NCBI RefSeq assembly: GCF_008630535.1
Contig: NZ_VWPH01000001.1
Location: 248,001-312,000 of the forward strand
Origin: Saccharopolyspora hirsuta
GTDB taxonomy: Bacteria > Actinomycetota > Actinomycetes > Mycobacteriales > Pseudonocardiaceae
Direction of reading: 5' to 3'
Length of the DNA stretch: 64,000 nucleotides
Shown here: one piece after another, positions 26,825 to 34,637 of the stretch
Layout: every line of letters starts with the position of its first letter
How positions within the stretch are numbered: position 1 is the first letter of the stretch
Notes under the pieces: generated by a model
Databases searched by the model: none
Told to the model about the DNA's origin: nothing
The model's input: the letters and a program-made list of their open reading frames with translations, nothing else
Translations under genes and position numbers: made by a program

Positions 26825-27351
26825 CCACGCATCGGAAAGACCGAAGACCGGATTCTCCTGGATTCTCCTGGATTCTCCTGGATTCTCCTGGATTCTCCTG
26901 GATTCTCCTGGATTCTCCTGGATTCTCCTGGATTCTCCTGGATTCTCCTGGATTCTCCTGGATTCTCCTGGATTCTCCTGGATTCGAGGAACTTATTGTA
27001 GCCCATTCCGTGGGGCAGCACGATCAGCGGCGCGCCGATCTCGTGCAGCGGTCCGCCGTAGCTCGCCGAGACGGCCAGGTCGAACTCGCCCCGGACCGCC
27101 TGCTCCCAGTCGACCGGGCTGATGCCGCGCTCGGCGAGGAATTCGGTGGTGCCGGTGGTGAAGGCGCTGGACCCGATGCACGTGAACACCGTCTGGACGC
27201 GCAGGTCACCGGCCCACAGCGGGACCACGTCGAGCAGGCGCGTCGCGGCGGTGACGTTGTGCACGACCACCAGCACGCGCCGGGTGGTCGAGGCGGTGCG
27301 CCACCGCCTGCCGGGCGCGCCGATCAGCAGTTCGTCCCACTCCAGCGCCAC
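26803..27351 (-). CDS. Proximal (N-terminal) part of the repeat-interrupted GT-B-like gene
   Basis: From GTG 27351 (AGGA at good spacing) the frame encodes TTRRVLVVVHNVTAATRLLD, FTCIGSSAFTTGTTEFLAER, DLAVSASYGGPLHEIGAPL and IVLPHGMGYNKFLE, a convincing N-terminal Rossmann domain of a GT-B-type transferase. It then enters the 10-bp tandem repeat, read as recurring QENPGESRRI, and leaves it in the wrong frame, ending 18 codons later at 26803. Adding one repeat unit or removing two would join it directly to the 412-codon distal part. It is therefore best read as a phase-OFF allele of a single gene of about 590 codons (27351 down to 25586), not as an independent protein. Confidence 0.75.
   Translation of the reverse strand: MALEWDELLIGAPGRRWRTASTTRRVLVVVHNVTAATRLLDVVPLWAGDLRVQTVFTCIGSSAFTTGTTEFLAERGISPVDWEQAVRGEFDLAVSASYGGPLHEIGAPLIVLPHGMGYNKFLESRRIQENPGESRRIQENPGESRRIQENPGESRRIQENPGESRRIRSSVFPMRGCCTRAR
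26850..26985. repeat. 10-bp tandem repeat, about 13.6 copies, inside a coding region
   Basis: The unit GGATTCTCCT is repeated 13 times without mismatch (26850-26979) and followed by a 6-base partial copy. On the coding (minus) strand three units make a 30-base cycle encoding QENPGESRRI with no stop in any frame. Because 10 is not a multiple of 3, each gain or loss of a unit shifts the frame. At 13 full units the host gene is out of frame; 11, 14 or 17 units would restore it. This is the structure of a contingency (phase-variable) locus driven by slipped-strand mispairing. Confidence 0.9.
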
Positions 27352-27455
27352 GTGATCATCCTAGACGCCGGGTCCGCCCACCTGATCGCGGGAATTCGGC
27401 CGCCGGACCGCGGGTTGGCGGCTCGGCCGCGGCGCGGTGGTCCTACTGTGCCTGC

Positions 27456-27914
27456 GTGCAGAAGACGATCACGCCCTCCTGGCGCCTGACCACCGCGGTG
27501 CTGGCCACCGCCCTGATCGGGGTGGGTGCGCCCGCCGCTTACGCCGCGCTCGGCGACGGGGCGCCAGCGCCGGACGGGCGGGGCGCGCCCTTCGTGGAGA
27601 CCAGCCTGCTGTTCGGCACCGTCCGCCCCGACGGCGGCGAGCCGGTCACCGACGAGCAGTTCCGGGCGTTCGTCGACGAGGTGGTCACGCCCCGGTTCCC
27701 GGACGGGCTCACCGTGCAGGACGGCTACGGCCAGTACCGCGACGCCAACGGCGTGATCGAGCGGGAGCGGTCTTATGAGCTGATCCTGCTCTACCCGGTT
27801 GCCGAGCACCAGGACAGCGATCCGAAGATCGAGCAGATCCGGCAGGAGTACGTCAAGCGCTTCGCCCAGGAGTCGGTGGCGAGGGTCGACGACCGGGCGG
27901 CCGTGGACTTCTAG
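27456..27914 (+). CDS. Secreted DUF3574-like protein
   Basis: 152 aa from GTG 27456. The first about 30 residues (WRLTTAVLATALIGVGAPAA ending AYA) form a Sec signal peptide with an AxA-type cleavage site. The mature part, from FVETSLLFGTVRPDG through FVDEVVTPRFPDGLTVQDG to ELILLYPVAEHQDSDPKI, matches the DUF3574 pattern of small extracytoplasmic actinobacterial proteins of unknown role. It is divergent from the phase-variable gene, with 104 bp between starts. Confidence 0.8.
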   Translation: MQKTITPSWRLTTAVLATALIGVGAPAAYAALGDGAPAPDGRGAPFVETSLLFGTVRPDGGEPVTDEQFRAFVDEVVTPRFPDGLTVQDGYGQYRDANGVIERERSYELILLYPVAEHQDSDPKIEQIRQEYVKRFAQESVARVDDRAAVDF

Positions 27915-28033
27915 CCGGGGGATCGGGTACCGGGCGATCAGTGGTGATACCGGGGTGGGTTGGGGAGGAGAGGTGCGGTTGGGTGCGGGGCTGGGTTTGG
28001 GTTCAAAGCGGTGGGTGGTTGCGTTGGGTGATG

Positions 28034-28113
28034 CAATTTCAATTGAAATTGGCTGCGTTGCGGTTGTTGACGGAGCCTGCGGTGGTGAGGTGCGCCAATT
28101 TCAATCGAAATTG
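28034..28113. repeat. Pair of 18-bp AT-rich palindromes
   Basis: CAATTTCAATTGAAATTG at 28034-28051 is a perfect palindrome. CAATTTCAATCGAAATTG at 28096-28113 is the same with one substitution. They are 62 bp apart, about six helical turns, and stand out in DNA that is otherwise over 70 percent GC. They could be binding sites for a dimeric regulator or nucleoid protein, or ends of a small repeat; there is no gene start close by. Confidence 0.6.
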
Positions 28114-28213
28114 CGGCCCTCACCGCTACGCCCCTAGGTCGTGGTACAGGGGCGAGGACGACGGTGAGTTGCGGTCGTGGAGCCAGGGGCACGCTTCGCA
28201 GGGCCGTCGTTCT

Positions 28214-28290
28214 GGTGGTGACGGCAGAGGTTTCTCTCGAAATCGGCTGAGGTGCCGACCACGGCCCTTGATGCCAACGGTGCCGATTTC
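28214..28290 (-). repeat. 77-bp dispersed intergenic repeat, copy B
   Basis: Reverse-complement counterpart of 909-985, of the same length with no gaps. The shared ends include GAAATCGGCACCGT and CGAGAGAAA, and the copy finishes in GTCACCACC. It lies between convergent genes, so it cannot be a 5' control element of either, which favours a dispersed repeat or terminator-like role over a promoter element. Confidence 0.6.
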
Positions 28291-28398
28291 GTCAGAGATC
28301 GCGCCCGACCGGCAAGGCGACCACTAGGTGGATCTGCATCCGCAGGGAACCGAGGCTCCTAAGGACGAGCCCGGCTCACCACCCCACCGTATCTGCGA

Positions 28399-31300
28399 TC
28401 AGCGGCCGTGGTAGGTGAAGGCAGCCCAGTGCGCGGGGGAAGTGGGGTCTGTTTCGGCGAAGTGCTGGGTCAGGTCGGCCGGGGCATCGGGGATCGGGGT
28501 GCGGTTCGGGTCGAGCATCCAGAGCTGGGCGGCTCGCAGGGCTTCGGCGGGGTCGGGGGAGCCGTCGTTGAGGTGGTGGTGGAAGACGATCATGAACATC
28601 GCGGTCACCAGGTCGTCGATCTCCCACTTGGTGCCGACCACCCCGCCCGCCCCGGCCGCCAGGAACGCGGTGGCCAGGGTGAGGACCTCGTCGTGCTGGC
28701 GGGCGGTCAGGTCGCTGGCGCACGCTGCCAGCACCACGAGCGCGCCGCGCGGGCCGTTCCTGTGCCGCAGGACCTCGCGCACCGGCAGCGACCGCCCGGC
28801 GCCCAGCAGCAGCGCGGATTCGACCGGGAGCTCGGCCGGTTCCGCGTGGCAGCCCAGGTGCAGCAGGGTCGCGCCGGGCAGCGCGGCCAGCACGTCGTCC
28901 GGGGTCGGCACCGAACGGCGCCCCGGGCGACCGAGGTAGTGGCCGTGCGGGTAGTGCGCCTCGTGGATGTGCCCGATCTCGTGGCGGGTCCAGTGCAGGT
29001 CGGGCGTGCGGACCAGGACCGGCCGGTCCGCGAAGGGCGCTGCGGGGCGGCGGGCCGCTTCCGCGAACTGGCGCGCGGAGGCCGCGTAGCCGATCACGGC
29101 GTCCTGGCAGGCGTAGCGGAACTGCCCGTCCCCGAGCGGTTTCCGCGCCGCGTGCCACGGGACGAGGCTCAGCGGGCCGGTCGGCACCAGCACGATCCGC
29201 GCCGGGCGGTCACCACCCAGCCAGTCCAGCAGGGGACCGATCGCGGCAGTCCACGCCCAGTCGCACAGGGCGTCCAGCGAGGCCTGCCAGGGCTGCTGCA
29301 CGACCGGGCCGAGCGCGGCGCGTTCCCGCTGCAACCGGTCGAAGTGCTGGACCGGGGTGCGCTCGCGCAGCGCCGGGAGCGGCAGGTGGTGGAGGCCTCC
29401 GTCGTCGGTGATCACCACGGCTTGGCCCGCGATGAGGTACACCAGCGCCCGAGCGCCGCGGTTGCGCAGTTCCGCGCTGACCTCGGACGTGCTCGGCGGG
29501 GAGAGCAGTTCCTCCTCCGCAGCGGTTCCTCTCAGCGCGCGCTGCGCCGCCAACCGCAGGTCGCTGGGCAGCTGGAGCTCCGCCGGACCGCTCCGCCCGG
29601 AGCCCGCGTCCCAGGGCTGCTGCAGGTCGACCTCGGCCGACCACCGCTCGGCCAGCTCGGGATGACCGCTGTCCCGCAGCAGGTCCGGCATCGTCGCTGC
29701 GGAGGTCGCCGCGTGCAGGACCATGCCGCGGCCGAGTTCCAGCGCTTGCACCGCTGACTCCAGGTCGTTCGTGCGCAGGCACCGCTGCGCCGCCACCGCG
29801 GCGTTGCCGACGGCTGCCGAAGCGACGCCCATCGCCCGCTGCGGGCTGGACTGCAGCAGCACGCCGCGCGCCCGCACCCGCAGCGCTTCCAGCCCGGTCT
29901 CGATCGCGAGCCGCAGGTCGCCGCGCTCCTCGTAGTTCGCGGCCAGCAGGTTCAGGTTGGCCGACAACGCCTCGCTGGTGCCCGGCGGGTGGTCCCGGAT
30001 CATGCGCTCGAGCCCGTCGATCGTCGCGTCCAGCGCGTCGGCGGAGCTGCGCCGCCAGGAGCGGGCTTGGCGGGCGAACGCCAGCAGGTGCACCGTGAAG
30101 TACTCCAGCTCCTTCGGCAGGTCCGACCGTCGGCTCACCGCGTCGAGCGCCGCCAGACCTTCGTCCGCCAGATCCACGTCGCCCGCGGCCAGACCGGAGG
30201 CCGCGCAGAGCAGCGCCGCGCCGGAGAGCTCGCTGACCTGCGCCACGTCGGATTCCGGCAGCTGCTGCGCGGCCAGGAGCGCGTCGCGGGCGGCGTCGAG
30301 CTCGGCCGGTCCGGGCGGCGCCGATCCGGCCCGGAGTCCCAGCTGCGCCAGCAGGCGCAGCGAGATGGCGCACCGGGTCGCCCAGCGGACGCGGTGCTCC
30401 GGCACGGTGTCACCGGCCACGTCGCGCAGCTTGCGCATCCCGGCGTCGAAGTCGGTGGCCCGCTCCGAGGTCATCTCGCTCATCCAGGACATGAGCTCGG
30501 ACAGGCGGTGGTCGTCGGGGGAGTAGTACTGGGCCGCGTCGGCGTCCTCGCGGTTGCCGGACAGCAGGTAGCGGGTCATCAGCATCTTGCCGACGACCGG
30601 GTTCATGTCGGCGCGCGTCTCGTCGTCGGGCGGCAGCAGTTCGTCGGCCCGGCGCACGTGGTCGAGCGCGTCCTGGACGGTGTCCAGCGAGTGGCCCAGG
30701 CCGTACTCGGCGCTGAGCGCGAGCAACGCGTGGCTGAACCCCGATGCGGCCTCGGCGTCCGGGTAGTCCTGCGCCACGTGCTGGGCGATCTCCTTGGCGC
30801 GGGCCAGCGCTTCGGCCGCCCCGTCGCCACCGCGGTGGGCTTTGACCACCAGCGCTGAGGCCAGCGCGATCAGCTCCTCGGCGCGCGCGGACGAGCCTTC
30901 GGGCAGCGCCTGGATCCGCTGCTCGCTCCGGTTGATCAGCCTCGTCAGATCGTCGGGGCTCAAGCTGTCGGGCGAGCCCGGCCGCACCCGGAAGAGCAGG
31001 AACACCTCGTGCAGCAGCGAATCGGCGGGCAAGTCCCCGGCCGCGGCGGTGAGCAGCCGCTCGACCTCCGCGTCGTCCCGGCAGCCGGGCAGGGCGGCGC
31101 TGACCGAGCGGAGGACGGTCAGCTCGGTGCTGCTCAGCTCGCCGCCGACGGCGGCAGCCAGGTCGTGCAGCACCTCGGCCAGACCGTGCTCGCGCAGATC
31201 ACCGCCGTTGATCGACCAGACCAGCAGGCGGATGGCGGCGAGATCCTCGTCCTCGGTCCCGGAGACCGCCGCCAGGTGCCGCTCCACCTCGGGCAGCTGC

Positions 31301-32976
31301 TGCCGGTCGACGTAGCGGCGGATGCCGTCGAGGTCCGGATCCGGACGGCGCAGCTGGGCGGGGACATCGCGGAACAGCAGCAGGAGTGCGAGCGCGGAGT
31401 GGCAGAGGTCCTGCGTGCCCGGATCGGACCAGCCCAGCGCTTCGGTGAACGCTTCGGTGGCCAGGCGGTGGTCCTCCGCCGTTCCGCCCATCTGCAGGAA
31501 CCGCATCTGGAGCATCGAGGCCCGGCACAGCCGCACCTGCCGGTGGAGGACACCGTCCGGCAGCCCGGCCAGCGCGACGTCCAGCAGCTCGACCGCCTCG
31601 CCCACGTCGGTCGGATCTTCGGTCTGCAGGGCGAGTTTCGCGCTGATCAGGCCGCTGTGCGCGAAGACCTCCGCGCGGCCCGGAGCGCCCACCGGTTTCA
31701 GGTCGCGCAGGTCGCGCATGATCTCGGCTGCTCGGCGCAGGTCCGGCAGCGAGTCGCGGGTCGCGTGGGCGAGTGCGAGCTGGAGGAGGGCGCCGATCTG
31801 CTCGGGCGGGTCCAGGACGGCCACCAGGGCCTCGGCGATCTCGACGGACCTGCCGGGGTCCTGGCCGGTCAGCTCGGCCCGCTGGAGCAGCAGGCCGTTG
31901 AGCACCAGCAGGTCTCCGGCCAGCGGCTCGCCGTCGTCCGTTCCGAGCAGCTTCTTCCGCTGCGCGGCGATCGCCTCGTCGAGCTCGGCCAGCTCGGCGG
32001 GCGGGTCGACCGGCATCGGGTCCGACGCCACGGCAGCGCGGATGGCGACCAGCTGGTGGCGGCGCGGATCCTGCTCCTCCAACCCGCCGATGAGGACGTC
32101 GAGGTCCCCGGCCAGGACGTCCCAATCCCGCTGCGTGGTCTCGGAACCCTGCCCGATGATGACGTTGACGCGGATCGCGGCGAGCTCCGGGATCGCTGCG
32201 GTGCGGGCGGAGAGCGCGTCGAGGTGCCCGCGCAGCACGGCGGCCGGGGCAGCGCGGGCGCACTCCGCCACCTGCTGCTCCGACCACGGGCCGGGGCGGC
32301 GGTCGGCGCGCGGCAGCTGCTCGGCCAGGACGAGGTTGACGAGCTCGACGCGGCAGCGATCGGCGAAGTCCGGATCGGGGTCGGGCCAGTCCAAGGCCGC
32401 GGTGAGGGTTTCGACGGCGTAGTGCAGGTCGCTGTCCGGCCCGCCCATCGCCCGGAACCGCGCGGAGCACAGCGCGGCGCGGTGGAACTGCACGCCGCGA
32501 CGCAGCTGGCCGTCGTCGAGCAGCGCGAGCGCGGCGTCCAGCTCGGCGATCGCCTCCGCCGCGCACTCGGCATCGGCCAGCTGGATCGCGGTATCCGCCC
32601 AGACCATCCCACCCCGGGCGCGGATCTCCACGTGCAGCGGAATCTCGTCGTCGAGCATCGGGCGGAGCTCCCGGAGGCGCGCAAGCGCGGTCCGCAGGGC
32701 CTGCTCGCCGTCGCGGGCCGCGCGGACCCAGTGCGACATGGCGAGGTGGAGCAGCGGTAGGGCGCGGGCGGGGGAGCCCGCGGGCAGCGCCCTGTTCAGC
32801 CCGTCGGCGATGCTGATCGCCTCGGCCGGATCCTCGCCGGTCAGCTGGCTGCGCTGCAGCAGCAGCTCGACCAGTTCCACGGCGCAGCGGTAGGCCTGCT
32901 CGTCGTCGGTCTCGCGGACCAGCGCCTCGCGCCGCGCGGCGATGGCTTCGGCGAGTTCGGCTGGAACTTCGGTCAT
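28399..32976 (-). CDS. Large TPR-CHAT domain protein
   Basis: 1525 aa from ATG 32976 (GGGGG five bases upstream; the open frame continues upstream but is not protein-like). Almost the whole length is helical TPR-type repeat. The first two blocks, residues about 1-310 and 325-640, are duplicates of each other (LLLQRSQLTGEDP versus LLLQRAELTGQDP; FRAMGG versus FLQMGG). The C-terminal about 350 residues are a CHAT caspase-like peptidase domain with His in LLHLGCHAEP and Cys in VVLAACASD. CHAT proteases in bacteria cleave partner proteins in regulated death or defence systems (for example TPR-CHAT with gasdermin or type III CRISPR). No such substrate gene is seen beside it. Confidence 0.88.
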   Translation of the reverse strand: MTEVPAELAEAIAARREALVRETDDEQAYRCAVELVELLLQRSQLTGEDPAEAISIADGLNRALPAGSPARALPLLHLAMSHWVRAARDGEQALRTALARLRELRPMLDDEIPLHVEIRARGGMVWADTAIQLADAECAAEAIAELDAALALLDDGQLRRGVQFHRAALCSARFRAMGGPDSDLHYAVETLTAALDWPDPDPDFADRCRVELVNLVLAEQLPRADRRPGPWSEQQVAECARAAPAAVLRGHLDALSARTAAIPELAAIRVNVIIGQGSETTQRDWDVLAGDLDVLIGGLEEQDPRRHQLVAIRAAVASDPMPVDPPAELAELDEAIAAQRKKLLGTDDGEPLAGDLLVLNGLLLQRAELTGQDPGRSVEIAEALVAVLDPPEQIGALLQLALAHATRDSLPDLRRAAEIMRDLRDLKPVGAPGRAEVFAHSGLISAKLALQTEDPTDVGEAVELLDVALAGLPDGVLHRQVRLCRASMLQMRFLQMGGTAEDHRLATEAFTEALGWSDPGTQDLCHSALALLLLFRDVPAQLRRPDPDLDGIRRYVDRQQLPEVERHLAAVSGTEDEDLAAIRLLVWSINGGDLREHGLAEVLHDLAAAVGGELSSTELTVLRSVSAALPGCRDDAEVERLLTAAAGDLPADSLLHEVFLLFRVRPGSPDSLSPDDLTRLINRSEQRIQALPEGSSARAEELIALASALVVKAHRGGDGAAEALARAKEIAQHVAQDYPDAEAASGFSHALLALSAEYGLGHSLDTVQDALDHVRRADELLPPDDETRADMNPVVGKMLMTRYLLSGNREDADAAQYYSPDDHRLSELMSWMSEMTSERATDFDAGMRKLRDVAGDTVPEHRVRWATRCAISLRLLAQLGLRAGSAPPGPAELDAARDALLAAQQLPESDVAQVSELSGAALLCAASGLAAGDVDLADEGLAALDAVSRRSDLPKELEYFTVHLLAFARQARSWRRSSADALDATIDGLERMIRDHPPGTSEALSANLNLLAANYEERGDLRLAIETGLEALRVRARGVLLQSSPQRAMGVASAAVGNAAVAAQRCLRTNDLESAVQALELGRGMVLHAATSAATMPDLLRDSGHPELAERWSAEVDLQQPWDAGSGRSGPAELQLPSDLRLAAQRALRGTAAEEELLSPPSTSEVSAELRNRGARALVYLIAGQAVVITDDGGLHHLPLPALRERTPVQHFDRLQRERAALGPVVQQPWQASLDALCDWAWTAAIGPLLDWLGGDRPARIVLVPTGPLSLVPWHAARKPLGDGQFRYACQDAVIGYAASARQFAEAARRPAAPFADRPVLVRTPDLHWTRHEIGHIHEAHYPHGHYLGRPGRRSVPTPDDVLAALPGATLLHLGCHAEPAELPVESALLLGAGRSLPVREVLRHRNGPRGALVVLAACASDLTARQHDEVLTLATAFLAAGAGGVVGTKWEIDDLVTAMFMIVFHHHLNDGSPDPAEALRAAQLWMLDPNRTPIPDAPADLTQHFAETDPTSPAHWAAFTYHGR

Positions 32977-33341
32977 CGTGCCCCCAGTGCAGTGGCCCGA
33001 CCGCCTAGAGTAGCGCGGGTCGAGCGCGCCCGGAGCGGTTTCGTCCACAGTGGTCGCAAGCGCCGGGGTCATTCGCGGGACAGGTTCCGCGACGGGTCCG
33101 GGCTGCCGGTCACGGGCTCTGGTCTCGCGGCAGTGCCTCGGTGAGGATGGCGGACTCCGGGGCGGTGGTGGTGGGGTGCGCCTTGACAGCACTGCTAGCT
33201 TGGCGCTCGTGACTGCCGGGTCGGCTGAAAGCCGCGCACAGATGGGGTTCCCGGCCGCGCGGTGATCGCGGCGCGGGCCCGCAGCCCGCCCTCCGAACGC
33301 ATCCCGACGAACTCCCGGGATTGCGGAAGGAGGTGAGATCG
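32977..33341. other. 365-bp gap between the CHAT gene and the S1-domain gene
   Basis: Upstream region of two divergent genes. TTGACA at 33183-33188 followed by a GCACTGCTAGC block is promoter-like, but no matching -10 is evident at 16-18 bp. An 18-codon frame from GTG 33209 is too short to judge. Nothing else is identifiable. Confidence 0.4.
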
Positions 33342-33587
33342 ATGTCCTCTCCCGAGGTTTCGCCCGCCGCTTGGCAGGCCTTCCAGGACGAGCACGGCGT
33401 GGGCTCCGTTGTCGAGGCGACCGTGGTGTCGGTTGTTCCGTTCGGCGCGTTCGTCGAGGTCGCGCCAGGAATCCACGGCTTGATGCACGAGGATTCGTGG
33501 GACCGGACCCCGCAGGTCGGCGAGTCGTTGCCGGTTCGCATCGCGGAATGGGGACCGCCGAGGCTGAGCGTCGCGCCCGCCGGATGA
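33342..33587 (+). CDS. Small single S1-domain RNA-binding protein
   Basis: 81 aa. A near-perfect Shine-Dalgarno (AAGGAGGTG) ends 6 bp before ATG 33342, suggesting high expression. Residues about 18-78 form one S1/OB fold: GSVVEATVVSVVPFGAFVEV, GIHGLMHEDSWD, VGESLPVRIAEWGPPRLSVA. Free-standing S1 proteins bind RNA; this one has no catalytic domain. A strong terminator follows directly. Confidence 0.82.
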   Translation: MSSPEVSPAAWQAFQDEHGVGSVVEATVVSVVPFGAFVEVAPGIHGLMHEDSWDRTPQVGESLPVRIAEWGPPRLSVAPAG

Positions 33588-33601
33588 CCTGACCGTCTCG
33601 T

Positions 33602-33637
33602 CCGCAGTGGTCGTGGGGGCACCCACGACCACTGCGG
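33602..33637. terminator. Bidirectional terminator between the S1 gene and the DMT transporter
   Basis: A perfect 16-bp stem (CCGCAGTGGTCGTGGG at 33602-33617 against 33622-33637) closed by a 4-base loop, placed exactly between convergent stops. Confidence 0.88.
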
Positions 33638-33645
33638 CAGCGGTG

Positions 33646-34563
33646 CTACCTGCCCGCGCGGCGGGAGATCGCGACGCCGAGGAGGCAGACCGCGCCACCG
33701 GCCAGCGCGTGCAGCGTGGGCGTCTCGCCGAGCAGCAGCCACGACAGCAGGACCGAGACCGCCGGGGCCGCGTAGGTCGTCGCGCTGAGCTTGCCCGCGT
33801 CCATCCGGCGCAGGGCGTAAGCCCAGGTGGTGAAGCCGATCGCGGTCGGGAACAGTCCCAAGTAGACGGTGCCCAGGATCGCGCTCGGCGGAGCGGTCGC
33901 GAGCTCGTCGAGCAGCTGCGGGGCCCAGGGCAGCAGCACCGCGGTGGCGACCAGGCAGCCCAGCCAGATCGCGACCAGCCCGTCCACGCCCCGCAGCGCC
34001 GCTTTCTGGATCAGCACCCCGGACGCGTACAGGACGGCGGCGACCAGGCAGAGCACCACGCCGAGCCAGTCGCGGTGCCCGGAGGAGCCGAACGCGATGA
34101 TCGACAGCCCGCCCAGCGCGACCAGGGAACCGACGACCAGCACCTTGGGGTAGCCCTCGCCGAAGAACAACCCGGCGCCGAACGCGATCAGCAGCGGAGC
34201 GGTGTTCACCAGCAGCGCCGCGGTTCCGGCGTCGATGTGCAGCTCGGCGGCGTTGAGCACCACGGTGTACCCGGCCAGCCAGAGCACCGCGTACACCGCG
34301 ACCAGCGCCAACGTCCGGCGCGACTGCGGCATCCGCGGCGCACCGCGGAACCTGATCAGCACCAGCACCGAGAGCGCGGCCGCCGCGACGGCGAGGCGCA
34401 TCAGGGCCATCGGCGCGGGGGAGAGCGAGTGGCCGATGCCGCGGATGGCCACGAAGGCCGATGCCCACAGCACGACGGTCACCAGGACGGCGGCGGTCGC
34501 CTTCCCGCGTTCGGTCGAGGACGGAGTGTCGAGGGTCCGGGTCTGAGCGGTCACGCTGGCCAT
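33646..34563 (-). CDS. EamA/DMT-family transporter
   Basis: About 305 aa with ten membrane helices in two EamA repeats. The first contains VVLWASAFVAIRGIGHSLSP and ends near LLIAFGAGLFFGE; the second has GVVLCLVAAVLYASGVLIQK and ends with LLLGETPTLHALAGGAVCLL. Typical inner-membrane drug/metabolite or amino-acid exporters. ATG 34563 is preferred; an upstream TTG would add nine residues. It is divergent from a LysR gene only 74 bp away, which probably controls it. Confidence 0.88.
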   Translation of the reverse strand: MASVTAQTRTLDTPSSTERGKATAAVLVTVVLWASAFVAIRGIGHSLSPAPMALMRLAVAAAALSVLVLIRFRGAPRMPQSRRTLALVAVYAVLWLAGYTVVLNAAELHIDAGTAALLVNTAPLLIAFGAGLFFGEGYPKVLVVGSLVALGGLSIIAFGSSGHRDWLGVVLCLVAAVLYASGVLIQKAALRGVDGLVAIWLGCLVATAVLLPWAPQLLDELATAPPSAILGTVYLGLFPTAIGFTTWAYALRRMDAGKLSATTYAAPAVSVLLSWLLLGETPTLHALAGGAVCLLGVAISRRAGR

Positions 34564-34637
34564 CGTCACCAGCCCGAGAAGAAAGGACAAGCGACTATTT
34601 CTTCCGAACGGTTAAGCGTTGCTTTACGATCGAAGGC

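Larger units (their letters stand above)
27915..28398. other. 484-bp intergenic region with palindromes and a dispersed repeat
   Basis: Lies between the 3' ends of two convergent genes. It contains two 18-bp palindromes at 28034 and 28096 and copy B of the 77-bp repeat at 28214. The DNA from 27940 to 28060 is purine-rich with repeated GGTTGGG/GGTGGGT blocks. I see no gene; frames across it are not protein-like. Confidence 0.6.

Noticed and set aside
26850..26985. CRISPR-like array
   Set aside because: The 10-bp units are contiguous with no spacers and lie inside a reading frame.
26803..27351. Treating the proximal half of the repeat-containing gene as a complete small protein
   Set aside because: Its C-terminus is only repeat-encoded residues plus 18 out-of-frame codons, whereas the other frame continues the family domain directly after the repeat.
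33183..33211. TTGACA promoter for the S1-domain gene
   Set aside because: No acceptable -10 hexamer at 16-18 bp, and it is 150 bp from the gene start, so it is not listed as a promoter.
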